Source: Candidatus Cloacimonetes bacterium 4572_55 (lineage in GTDB: Bacteria > 4572-55). From it: DNA of 39,088 bases. The notes under the pieces were generated by a model. The model saw only the letters and a list, made by a program, of their open reading frames with translations. It made no database searches and had not been told where the DNA came from. This document shows positions 9,454-18,400 of the stretch, in pieces. The stretch lies in contig NBMB01000025.1 of the NCBI GenBank assembly GCA_002084765.1, positions 1 through 39,088 of the forward strand, written 5' to 3'. How positions within the stretch are numbered: position 1 is the first letter of the stretch; the number at the start of each line of letters is the position of its first letter. The position numbers and the translations under genes were made by a program.

Positions 9454-9882
9454 TTACAATGGATCCGTCAATCCGCTGAAATGATAAACCACCGCGCCCC
9501 CTTCGGTCACATCCATCTGCGCGTATCCCCGATCGACAAAATTCTCCAAAAGCCGCTCCGATTCCGATAGAGTCAACTTTGTCCGCATTGCTATCTGCTC
9601 GACTGTGATCCGCCCCTTATATTCTCGAGTCAACCGAAGTATCATGCCTTCCATCCGTTCGTTTTTGCGGTGGAGACTCGCTTTTTTGACCCAATACAGC
9701 AAGGAGCCCCCGACAAAAAACGGCGCAAATCCAAGAATGATCAATAGCGCGAGGTTGCCCAGTTTATTAGCTTTGCTCGGATCTGTAAAATTGATTATGC
9801 CCCCTAACGAGAAGAACATGCCAAATAAAATCAGAAAAATACCCGCTATTATTTTCAACTTTTCACTTGTTTTCAGAGCCAT
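9454..9882 (-). CDS. Small membrane protein with winged-helix-like C-terminus, function unknown
   Basis: I do not recognise a named family. The 142-residue product has two hydrophobic segments (about residues 9–32 and 42–65, the second LGNLALLIILGFAPFFVGGS). A basic stretch follows, then a soluble tail of about 70 residues. The tail (RLTREYKGRITVEQIAMRTKLTLSESERLLENFVDRGYAQMDV) reads as a winged helix-turn-helix, similar in style to tails that sort a recognition helix and wing. A membrane-anchored helix-turn-helix protein might sense or bind something at the membrane, but DNA binding is not shown. The ATG has AAGGAATAGG upstream. It is followed by pepA. Confidence 0.7.
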   Translation of the reverse strand: MALKTSEKLKIIAGIFLILFGMFFSLGGIINFTDPSKANKLGNLALLIILGFAPFFVGGSLLYWVKKASLHRKNERMEGMILRLTREYKGRITVEQIAMRTKLTLSESERLLENFVDRGYAQMDVTEGGAVVYHFSGLTDPL

Positions 9883-10440
9883 TCTTACCTATTCCTTTTT
9901 TTTTCATACGAACCAATTAAGACCGTAGCGCAGAACCCTGTTCTGCCGTGATCCAATATGACAATTGAGCCGTCGCTACTCGATCTTTATAATTTACGAA
10001 AATTCTCGATTAAAATCAAGGTAAACCCACATACAATTTTCTGACGCTATTAGAATATTTACGCCGCCGATCTATTTTTGGGGGGGGATTCTACAACAGT
10101 GCTGCGCGACAAGGTCAAAAATGGGCGACTTACGAGAGATCGATATCCAAGAAGGATTACGATAAGAGCCAACCTCTCAGGTTTTGAATTTCTCGATTTC
10201 ATAAACCCCCTGCTATATTATTTCAGATATTGCCTCTCAATCCAATAAAAATTTTTCTTCTTATCCGAAATAAAAGATCACAGGGCAATTTTCTTGCCCC
10301 TCCCCATATAAAAAAGCCGGCTCGGCAATAAACTCGACGATCCATCGATTTTTTTTATTGAAATTTCTCCAAGAGGTTGTATTTTGATCCTGTTTTGTAT
10401 GGCTTTGAGAACGATTTTAGAAAAATTAGGAGGTTATCGC
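9883..10440. other. Intergenic region upstream of aspS (558 bp)
   Basis: No gene is supported here. The region is AT-rich. It holds a run of eight G (10080–10087) and a 6-bp hairpin (gggcaa at 10283–10288 with ttgccc at 10294–10299) about 140 bp before aspS. The upstream codons that keep the aspS frame open from 10384 lack a ribosome binding site, so I treat them as leader. I could not identify a convincing promoter, riboswitch or T-box by eye. Confidence 0.5.
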
Positions 10441-12240
10441 ATGGAGCTCACACGAACCCATACGTGCGGACAGCTCAAAAAATCACTTTTGGATCAGACT
10501 GTTTGCATCATGGGTTGGGTAAACAGTCGGCGGGACCATGGAAATATCGTCTTTCTGGACATTCGGGATCGATACGGAGTGACCCAAACGGTTTTCAATT
10601 CGGAGAAAAGCACGGCGTTGCATAAAGAGGCTCGCCATCTGAAACCGGAATCCACTGTGGCGATTACGGGCCAGGTCTGCGCTCGACCGTCTCATCTGGT
10701 AAATCCGAACATGGCAACCGGCGAGATCGAGGTGGAAGTAACCGGCTTGGAGATTCTCTCTGTATCCAAGACCCCCCCCTTCACCATTGATCAGCGGCAG
10801 GATATTGGAGAGGATTTGCGCCTCACCTATCGCTACCTGGACTTGCGCCATCCCAAAATGCAGCGCAATTTGATCATGCGGCATAAAGCGGCTCAAGCGA
10901 CTCGATCCTTCCTGAATGAGAATGATTTTTTGGAGATCGAGACGCCTTTTTTGATGAAAAGAACACCGGAAGGCGCCCGCGACTATCTGGTTCCCAGTCG
11001 GTTATATAACGGGAAATTCTACGCGCTGCCCCAGTCACCTCAGATTTACAAACAACTTTTGATGTTGGCAGGATACGACCGTTATTATCAGATTGTTAAG
11101 TGCTTTCGAGACGAAGATCTGCGGTCGGATCGGCAACCGGAATTCACTCAGATCGATATTGAGACCTCTTTTCTCCGTCAGGATCAAATTCTGGAATTCA
11201 CGGAAGGATTGATGCGCCGGGTCTATCGGGACGTCCTCGGCGTTGAGCTTGAATCGACTTTCCCCCGCATGACCTATCAAGAAGCGATGGCGCGTTATGG
11301 ATCCGACAAGCCTGACATTCGGTTCGATATGGAACTGACCGACCTCAGCTCTGTCGCTGCGGAATCAGGGTTTAAAGTATTTGCCGATACCGTTGCCGCA
11401 GGGGGACAGGTCAAGGCGATCGCGGTAAAGGGAGGCGAGAAGCTCAGCCGTTCTCGATTGGACAAATTGACGGGAATCGCAAGGAAATTCGGCGCTAAGG
11501 GATTGGTTTGGATAAAGTTGTCTCGCGGTAATTTTAAGTCGCCTATTGCCAAATTTTTGACGGACCGAGCCAAATCCGATATCATCAAGCTTACAGGCGC
11601 GGTTTCTGGAGATGTGATACTTGCTGTCGCAGATCGACCGGCAATCGTTGCTGAAGCACTCGGGCGGCTCCGATTAGAATTGGGAAAAGAGCTGAAATTG
11701 ATCGACGAAAACAAACTTTGCTTTCTCTGGGTGACAGAATTTCCTCTGCTGGAGCGAGATGAAGAGGAAGAACGCTGGACTGCTATGCACCATCCATTTA
11801 CCGCGCCAATGGAAGAGGACGCTTCCCTGTTCGAGACGGATCCGGGAGCTATTCGAGCACAGGCATACGACCTTGTTTTAAACGGTGTTGAATTAGGCGG
11901 AGGCAGCGTCAGAATACATCGCCGGGAAGTGCAGGACAAAATGTTTCACGCTTTGGGGATGACTCAGGAGGAGACCGAGGAAAAGTTCGGATTTCTTCTG
12001 AATGCTTTTGATTACGGCGCGCCCCCGCATGGTGGAATTGCTCTGGGATTTGATCGTCTCACCGCGTTGTTGGTCGGAGAGGATAATATCCGTCAGGTAA
12101 TCGCGTTTCCCAAGACAAATCGCGCTTTGTCATTGATGGACGGATCGCCGAGCGAGGTAGAACCGGGACTTTTGGAAGAATTGGGTCTGCTGATCAAACC
12201 GAAAGAATACGGAATTCGATCCGCAGATTACGCAGATTAA
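10441..12240 (+). CDS. aspS: Aspartyl-tRNA synthetase (bacterial type)
   Basis: This 599-residue class II synthetase charges tRNA-Asp (possibly also tRNA-Asn) with aspartate. The N-terminal OB-fold anticodon domain covers about 1–110 (VCIMGWVNSRRDHGNIVFLD). The class II core follows, with LPQSPQIYKQLLM and motif 2 YYQIVKCFRDEDLRSDRQPE. The bacterial GAD insertion covers about 290–410, and motif 3 is GIALGFDRLTALL near the end. Length is normal for the bacterial form. The start is set by AGGAGG, 6 bp before ATG 10441; the frame is open further upstream without a ribosome binding site. The last residues (RSADYAD) and the stop are encoded by a dispersed repeat, so the natural tail was probably replaced. 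Whether it is discriminating cannot be settled here. Confidence 0.95.
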   Translation: MELTRTHTCGQLKKSLLDQTVCIMGWVNSRRDHGNIVFLDIRDRYGVTQTVFNSEKSTALHKEARHLKPESTVAITGQVCARPSHLVNPNMATGEIEVEVTGLEILSVSKTPPFTIDQRQDIGEDLRLTYRYLDLRHPKMQRNLIMRHKAAQATRSFLNENDFLEIETPFLMKRTPEGARDYLVPSRLYNGKFYALPQSPQIYKQLLMLAGYDRYYQIVKCFRDEDLRSDRQPEFTQIDIETSFLRQDQILEFTEGLMRRVYRDVLGVELESTFPRMTYQEAMARYGSDKPDIRFDMELTDLSSVAAESGFKVFADTVAAGGQVKAIAVKGGEKLSRSRLDKLTGIARKFGAKGLVWIKLSRGNFKSPIAKFLTDRAKSDIIKLTGAVSGDVILAVADRPAIVAEALGRLRLELGKELKLIDENKLCFLWVTEFPLLERDEEEERWTAMHHPFTAPMEEDASLFETDPGAIRAQAYDLVLNGVELGGGSVRIHRREVQDKMFHALGMTQEETEEKFGFLLNAFDYGAPPHGGIALGFDRLTALLVGEDNIRQVIAFPKTNRALSLMDGSPSEVEPGLLEELGLLIKPKEYGIRSADYAD

Positions 12241-12245
12241 GAATT
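12218..12245 (+). repeat. Dispersed intergenic repeat (ccgcagattacgcagatt type), copy at the aspS 3' end
   Basis: The sequence ccgcagattacgcagatt overlaps the aspS stop codon. Related sequence occurs at 14081–14104 (reverse orientation) and 25191–25236 (reverse orientation, more diverged). All three lie at gene ends or between genes. This copy encodes the last residues of aspS. Confidence 0.55.
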
Positions 12246-12499
12246 GATAATTGAAGAGTTATATGGAGCCTTTGGCGGATTTTAAGGAAAATTGAATTTT
12301 TGTGTGCATAGCATTCAAAACCCTATTATAGCTCTTTTCCCTATTTTTTGTCTCTTGTGGTGAATTATTCAGGTAAAAGAGGTAAAATGTCATTGCAAAA
12401 TTTTTTTTATCGTTTATTTTAAAGCGAGACGAAATTAAATGATTCGCCTTATGTTCTGTCTTACACACTTTGTTTATATCAATATCGGAGGTCAAAATT

Positions 12500-12799
12500 A
12501 TGGCTTATGTAATTACTGGTAACTGTGTCTGCTGTTTTGATTGTATTGATAATTGTCCATCGGATTGCATTCATCAACCCAAGGAGTTTGATGATCTCGA
12601 CGCTTTCAGAGATTTTGTCGATGAGAATGAGGACGATGAGAAGAAAATGAAAGGGAAGCAAGTCTATATCGATCCGGATGAGTGCATCGACTGCGGCGCG
12701 TGCGCGGACGACTGCCCAGAAGAGGCGATTTTCGCTGATGACGAGCTACCGGAAGAGTGGGAAGCATACGCAAAAAAAAACGCAGATCGTTTTCAATAA
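12500..12799 (+). CDS. Two-cluster 4Fe-4S ferredoxin-like protein
   Basis: The 99-residue acidic protein has two four-cysteine motifs. The first is C9-C12-C15-C19 followed by proline (CVCCFDCIDNCP, with extra cysteines at 11 and 23). The second is C62-C65-C68-C72 followed by proline (CIDCGACADDCPEEAIF). Each should bind a 4Fe-4S cluster, making it a small soluble electron carrier. The clusters are separated by about 40 residues, including a very acidic stretch (DENEDDEKKMK), longer than in minimal clostridial ferredoxins. The start at 12500 is set by GGAGGT eight bases upstream; the frame is open further upstream but without support. Its redox partner is not evident among the neighbours. It is followed by a strong bidirectional terminator. 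Confidence 0.9.
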   Translation: MAYVITGNCVCCFDCIDNCPSDCIHQPKEFDDLDAFRDFVDENEDDEKKMKGKQVYIDPDECIDCGACADDCPEEAIFADDELPEEWEAYAKKNADRFQ

Positions 12800-12811
12800 G
12801 TCTATTCATAA

Positions 12812-12847
12812 AAAACCCTTAGGATTTACAAAAATCCTAAGGGTTTT
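12812..12847. terminator. Bidirectional terminator between ferredoxin and double-CheW gene
   Basis: A perfect 16-bp inverted repeat (aaaacccttaggattt / aaatcctaagggtttt) with a four-base loop is flanked by A and T runs on each strand. It serves the plus-strand ferredoxin gene and the convergent CheW-type gene, whose stop codon (12849–12847) begins at its edge. Confidence 0.85.
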
Positions 12848-13926
12848 CAGATTGTCTCATCTACAACGAGTTCCCCTTTTGTCAGGATATTTTTCAGGTC
12901 GATAACCGTCAGTATTTTGTCTTCGTAAGGCACGGTTCCCTTCAGATATTTCTCGCTGATCGACTTTATTGCTGCGGGAATCGTATCAATGTCTTTGGAT
13001 CGCGCATAGATCACATCGAAGACCTGGTCTACCAGGATGCCCACCCGCAAGATTTCCTCATTATCTGTTGTCTGCACCACGATCACCTTTCCTTGATGCT
13101 GGACGTCGGTCATAGGCATATTGAGGATTCCTCTCACATCGATCAACGTGAGAATGTCCCCGCGCAGATTCATATTTCCGATGATATGCCTGGGACAGCA
13201 GGGAATCGGCGTGACATCCTGCATATCCGCGAACTCGCAGACCAGGTCCAGGTCGATCCCAAAATATTCTTGATTCAAGCCGACCACAGAAAGCGGCGTC
13301 AAATCCGACAAATCCTGACTTTCTATTGACACGCGCAGACTTTGAGCGCGTTCCCGGAAGGTCTCCCGTTCCTCCTGCGTCGCTTCTGGACAGAACACAT
13401 GATGCTTTTTCCAAATCTGCTTTTCTTTTTTCTGCGGAGTGGGCGTTTTCTCGAAGCTGGTGTCTGCAGGATTCTCCACAAGCAACTTATCGTGATCGAG
13501 CAACATGATAATATCATCGTCGAGTTTGGCGTGATATGAAATGACGTGATAATGTCCGCTCCGTTCCAGAGAAGAGGCTTCGATATTTTCCGATTGAATC
13601 AAGCGCACGTCCATCGCCTCGCTCACAATAATGCCTAGCAGGGAATCCCGATTTTCCTGTTCCAGAACAATGACATTATCCGAGATTCGATAGCGCTCCG
13701 ATTCCTGACCCAGGCGCATATCCAGATTCATCACCGGAACAATGCCTCCTCGCAGATTGACTACCCCCTCGATATATTGCATGGATTCGGCAATCGGAGT
13801 CAATTCTGGCAGTCGAAATATCTCTCGAACTACACCTGCGTTTACCGCAAAAAGCGACTCGTGCAGACGAAATATTAGATGCGAATTTGTCTTCGATCCT
13901 TCAGGATTCGGCTTTGGTATTTTCAT
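12847..13926 (-). CDS. Chemotaxis coupling-type protein with two CheW domains
   Basis: The roughly 359-residue protein consists of two CheW-like domains. The first (about residues 15–150) includes YIEGVVNLRGGIVPVMNLDMRLG. The second (about 200–350) includes HIIGNMNLRGDILTLIDVRGIL. Both carry the GxxNLRGxxxxxxD core of CheW. CheW proteins link receptors to the kinase CheA. Double-CheW proteins are known as alternative scaffolds, and this one lacks the receiver domain of CheV. No cheA, receptor or flagellar gene is adjacent. I start at ATG 13926, with GAGGT 12 bp upstream; the frame also allows a TTG at 13944 that overlaps this ribosome binding site. Confidence 0.88.
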   Translation of the reverse strand: MKIPKPNPEGSKTNSHLIFRLHESLFAVNAGVVREIFRLPELTPIAESMQYIEGVVNLRGGIVPVMNLDMRLGQESERYRISDNVIVLEQENRDSLLGIIVSEAMDVRLIQSENIEASSLERSGHYHVISYHAKLDDDIIMLLDHDKLLVENPADTSFEKTPTPQKKEKQIWKKHHVFCPEATQEERETFRERAQSLRVSIESQDLSDLTPLSVVGLNQEYFGIDLDLVCEFADMQDVTPIPCCPRHIIGNMNLRGDILTLIDVRGILNMPMTDVQHQGKVIVVQTTDNEEILRVGILVDQVFDVIYARSKDIDTIPAAIKSISEKYLKGTVPYEDKILTVIDLKNILTKGELVVDETI

Positions 13927-14080
13927 CAAAAAATTTGACCTCAAATGGTGATCGCTTTGTTTCAGATGCCCGACCTGCAGGACGTAAGCCGGGCATTGTA
14001 AATCAGATGTATCCGATCAAGAAGCGCGGATAATTAGCTTGTAGCCACCAACTTTACCTATGACGGCGAGAATTTTTTTG

Positions 14081-14104
14081 TGAAATCTGTGAAATCTGCG
14101 GATT
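14081..14104 (-). repeat. Dispersed intergenic repeat, copy downstream of the PLP-enzyme gene
   Basis: On the minus strand this reads AATCCGCAGATTTCACAGAT, closely related to the repeat that overlaps the aspS stop. It begins within 10 bp of the stop codon of the gene ending at 14111. Confidence 0.5.
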
Positions 14105-14110
14105 CTTAAG

Positions 14111-15295
14111 TCAGATCATATCCAGCGCCTGTTTCAAGTCCTGGATCAACTCGTCCACGTCCTCGATACCGACAGAGATACGCACCAATCCGTCTGATAT
14201 ACCGGCAGACTCCCGCGCTTCTTTTTTCATAATAGCATGGGTCATGGACGCGGGATGTTGAATCAGCGTCTCCACACCGCCCAGACTGACCGCGAGTTGC
14301 AGCAGATGCACGTTATCCATTAATATCTTACCGGATTCCAGTCCGCCTTTCAGCCCAAACGCGATCATACCGCCAAAACCGCTCATCTGTTTTTTCGCTA
14401 TCTCATACTGTGGATGAGAGGGCAGTCCCGGATAACTCGTCCAATTTACCTTGGGATGCGCCTCCAGAAATTCTGCAATTTTCTGACCGTTCAAACAATG
14501 TGTTTTCATACGAATCGCCAATGTCTTGAGCCCGCGATGGACTAAAAATGCGTCGAACGGAGCCAACATGCCGCCGGTATGATTCAACGCTCGTCGCATA
14601 ATTTGATACATTCGCTCGTCTTTCACAACGACCACCCCGCCGACGACATCCGCGTGACCGTTGATAAATTTTGTCAAACTGTGCATCACGATATCCGCGC
14701 CCAGATCCAACGGCTTTTGCAACACAGGGCTCATAAAGGTGTTATCAACCGCCAATTTGACGCCCACATCGCAAGCGATCTCCGCGATTCCGGCAATATC
14801 GGAGATCACGAGCGTCGGGTTTCCGGGCGTCTCCACATAGATCAACTTGGTATTTGGCTTGACTGCTTCCTTAACTGCCGCGATGTCCGACGTATCGATA
14901 AATGTCGTCTCTACGCCGAATTTGCTGAAAATCTCACTGAGCAGCGTGGTTGTGGGTCCATAAACCGCCTTAGAGCAGATCACATGATCGCCTTGATCCA
15001 ACAGAGCAGTAAAAATCGTATGGGTCGCAGCCATGCCGCTAGCGCAGGCTATCCCTTTATGGCCCCGCTCCAATTCAGCGACCGCGTCCTCGAAAGCCAA
15101 TACCGTCGGATTGAGCATTCGGCTATAGATAAAGCCCTTTTCCTTACCCGCGAACAGACTGGCTCCGTGATCCGAGTCATGGAATTTAAATGTCGAGGTC
15201 TGGTAAATCGGCGGAACAACCGCCAAATGTTCATTCATTCCGACGCCTGCGTGAACCGATTTTGTCGCGTCGCTATAATCACGAGAATTTTCCAT
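14111..15295 (-). CDS. Cys/Met-metabolism PLP enzyme (methionine γ-lyase / cystathionine γ-lyase or synthase type)
   Basis: This 394-residue fold-type I PLP enzyme belongs to the γ-family. The PLP lysine is K209 in HSLTKFINGHADVVGG. Other active-site features are Y57/R59 (YSRMLNP), SGMAA at 86–90, Y112 in VYGPT, and D184 (AVDNTF). Overall sequence style (KFINGHADVVGG, HPASMTHA) is nearest methionine γ-lyase and related lyases. However, methionine γ-lyases carry a cysteine right after the active-site YG, and here that residue is proline. Cystathionine γ-lyase or γ-synthase activity, or O-acyl-homoserine sulfhydrylase activity, is therefore equally possible. The ATG has GAAAGGA upstream. It lies 138 bp downstream of the large synthase, on the same strand, with its own promoter candidate. 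Confidence 0.9.
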   Translation of the reverse strand: MENSRDYSDATKSVHAGVGMNEHLAVVPPIYQTSTFKFHDSDHGASLFAGKEKGFIYSRMLNPTVLAFEDAVAELERGHKGIACASGMAATHTIFTALLDQGDHVICSKAVYGPTTTLLSEIFSKFGVETTFIDTSDIAAVKEAVKPNTKLIYVETPGNPTLVISDIAGIAEIACDVGVKLAVDNTFMSPVLQKPLDLGADIVMHSLTKFINGHADVVGGVVVVKDERMYQIMRRALNHTGGMLAPFDAFLVHRGLKTLAIRMKTHCLNGQKIAEFLEAHPKVNWTSYPGLPSHPQYEIAKKQMSGFGGMIAFGLKGGLESGKILMDNVHLLQLAVSLGGVETLIQHPASMTHAIMKKEARESAGISDGLVRISVGIEDVDELIQDLKQALDMI

Positions 15296-15361
15296 TCATT
15301 CATCCTTTCCATATTTGTAAATATATATCCGAGTTAGCTGATTCACTCGCCCCAAAAATTA

Positions 15362-15390
15362 AGGATAGGGAACCAGCTAAATTCGTCCAA
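15362..15390 (-). promoter_or_regulatory. Promoter candidate for the PLP-enzyme gene
   Basis: On the minus strand TTGGAC (15390–15385), a 17-bp spacer, then TATCCT (15367–15362), 67 bp upstream of the ATG. Each hexamer keeps four of six consensus bases. Confidence 0.35.
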
Positions 15391-15433
15391 TAAGTCCAGG
15401 CGAAATTGTTGGCTATTCAACTGCGAAAAAGGA

Positions 15434-18400
15434 TCAATCGGTCAGCCGGTTGCGTTTGAACGCCCGTTTCAGCGATGGATCCATCACACATTCATAACCC
15501 TCAATTCGCGCGGTTAATTCATTATCAAAATTCAAAAATTCAATATTTGCCACAGTAAGGCGACCGTCGTTTTTGGTCACTTGTGCGACAATCCGTCCCC
15601 CATCGGTCGGAAATCTGGATTTGAACTGCCGGTAGCGACCAATGGAAGTGGGCAGCGATCCCTGTCCGTGTTGATCAAAACTCCATAGGATCATCAATTG
15701 AAAACTGCTGTCGATCATCAGCGGGTCAGTCAGCCAGCGACTGCGCAGAGGACTCTCCAGCCAAGCCGACGGATCCGGCGCGGGCTTGATCGTGGCGATA
15801 ATGCCGTCAGGCGAGCAGCTCTCCACCTTTTCGATACCTTGGAAATCCGGTCCGTGGAACAGATATTTTTTGTAGATATCTTCCTCCGAACGAGGATAGG
15901 GAGCTCTGTTCCGAATGCGAATCGTTCGTTTTCCTTGGGGGTGCTTTGTCTTCAAAATCACCTCGGCGTCGGCATGAAGAAAAACAGAGTCAGCACGATT
16001 CCTGCCGTGCATTTCGACTGGCAGCATATATGAATCCCGCTCTTTTTTCGCATCGCCAGCCATGACCTGCAGGGTGTAAGGAGACGCGCTTTCCAGAACT
16101 ACGCCCTTCAAAATTCGCAGATTGTTTAGTCCGTAAAAAACAAATCCAGGGTTATTATGCAACGCGCCATGCGCCAGCCACTCCATGATAATTGCTGTCG
16201 GAAGAACCGGTTTGCCGTTCATCACATGCGACTTTAAAAAAGGATATTGATCGATGTTCAGCCGACGTTCAAGAGTCAGGCTATATGGCTTCGACACTGT
16301 GGGTTTATCCGGCTCGGGAACACGCGACGAAGACTCCGCTATCACCGTTGTTTCTACGGCATTACCTGGCTGGGGATATATTTCTTTGGCCAAATAGCGG
16401 GCGCCATGGGGCAGCGGGATCAGACCCACGCCCTCCTTCTCGAACAATTTTTCCAGCGAAGGCGTTACCATCCCGCCTGCCCAAGGTCCCCAATTGATCG
16501 AAACCGTTCGACATCCGCGACGAGTTTGCGCCTCTAATTGGGCGATCTTATTCAACACCTCGTTTGCCGCTGCATAATCCGCCTGCCCGATCCGACCGAA
16601 ACGGGCTGTAGTCGATGAAAAAAGCGCGAGTGCCTTGAGCTGAGAATCGCCTAACCCAGATAATAAATTTCGTAGACCTATCACCTTTGTGTCATAGACT
16701 CGGTCAAATTGCTCGACGGTTTTATCCTCGATCCGCCGATCCGCTATCACCCCTGCGCCGTGAATCAGCGCGGTGATCTTGCCCAAATTTTTCTGAATAT
16801 CCTTGAGAACCTCAATGGTCGCCTTCTTGTCTCGCACATCAACCGAGCGGTAGAGAACAGTCCCGCCACTTTGAGCCGTTAGCTCAAGAATTCGGCTCAG
16901 AGTCCTATGTATTTCTCGATTCGTCATCACGCTGCGGAATTTTTTTTCCACTGCTTTTGGCGACAATTTTTGTTCGGATTGATTCACGATCGCCCGTTTG
17001 ATCTCACGTTCCGACGTCAAACCTGAGAGCCAATTTGGTTCCTCTGTCGGTTCTGGACTGCGACCGATGAGAGCCAGTTTTGACTGAGTCCACCGAGCTA
17101 ACTCGATTGCGCACGCGGCAGTCACGCCGCGCGCGCCCCCGCTAATCAGAATCACATCCTTTGGCGTCAGTTGTGAGGCGATCGGATCTTTTGGGAATGG
17201 ACGTGGCTCGAACTCCAGTCGGAACCGCTTGCCCGGAGCCACGCCGACCTCGATCAGAGGATCCGCGATCCACATCTCGGTCACGATTTCAGCCGCGGCC
17301 TGGGAATCCGAAAAATCGTTCGCCAAATCAATCGCCTTGCAATGGACTTTATCCCATTCCTTGTCCGCGGTTTTGAGCAGTCCAGCCAGTCCGCCTGACA
17401 CAGGGTTGCCTTGAGCGGAAAATTTCGATCGGATAGAGGAGAGTCCAAATCGACCGTCTAATCGGGAAACCGTGAGAAAAATAGCCGCGTCCGATTGCGC
17501 GGCGGCGTTCAGACTTTTGCTCGCGATCTGCATCAGTCGAAACGCGCGTTTCAGAAAATTGTCATCTGCGTCAAGAGGAGCGATAATGATCAATCCGTGC
17601 AATCGTTTTGGAACGCGCTCCGGTAGCCGCGAGATGGAGACCAGCTCGGCTTGCACCTTATTTCCCTTTTCAAGGCGATTTTCTCTGAGCATAGAGACAA
17701 TCTCGGCACCCAAATCCGAGCCATCCTCCGTGATCCAGATCACCGCATTTGACGGGAGTTTGATCTCATCCGAAATTCCCACGCGATTGAGAGGCACAGC
17801 GGTCAACACCTGACGCGTCAGTACGGTATGCGATTCCTTTTTCTCGGCTATCGTATCATCAGCCTGTTCCTGATCGGAAATTTCATTTTTTTTTGCAGCG
17901 GGCGCAGAGCCGCCCAAAAGATTCGCTATCTGCCGCAGGGTCTCGATCTGCCCGATCTGATCCGAGCTCACCTCCGGAGCATGGGGCAACCGCTCTTGCA
18001 AATCAGACAATATCTCCACCCGCTTGATGGAGTCGATGCCCAGATCCGAGTCCAATCCCATATCCAAATTGAGCATATCAACCGGATAGCCGGTCTTGTC
18101 CGCCACAGATTCCAACAGAACCCGCTCGACTTGATCTGGATTTTGATCTGTCTGCTCATCCTGAGGCGATGGTTGGGCTTTGACTTGCAACAGTTGCACG
18201 ATCTGCCGCAGGGTCTCGATCTGCCCAATCTGATCCGAGCTCACCTCCGGGGCGTGAGGCAGCCGCTCTTGCAAATCAGACAATATCTCCACCCGTTTGA
18301 TAGAATCAATGCCCAGATCCGAGTCCAATCCCATATCCAAATTGAGCATATCGACCGGATAGCCGGTCTTGTCCGCCACAGATTCCAACAGAACCCGCTC

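Noticed and set aside
12259-12495. 78-residue open frame on the minus strand between aspS and the ferredoxin gene
   Set aside because: It lies in AT-rich leader sequence overlapping the ferredoxin ribosome binding region, with no recognisable domain or ribosome binding site.
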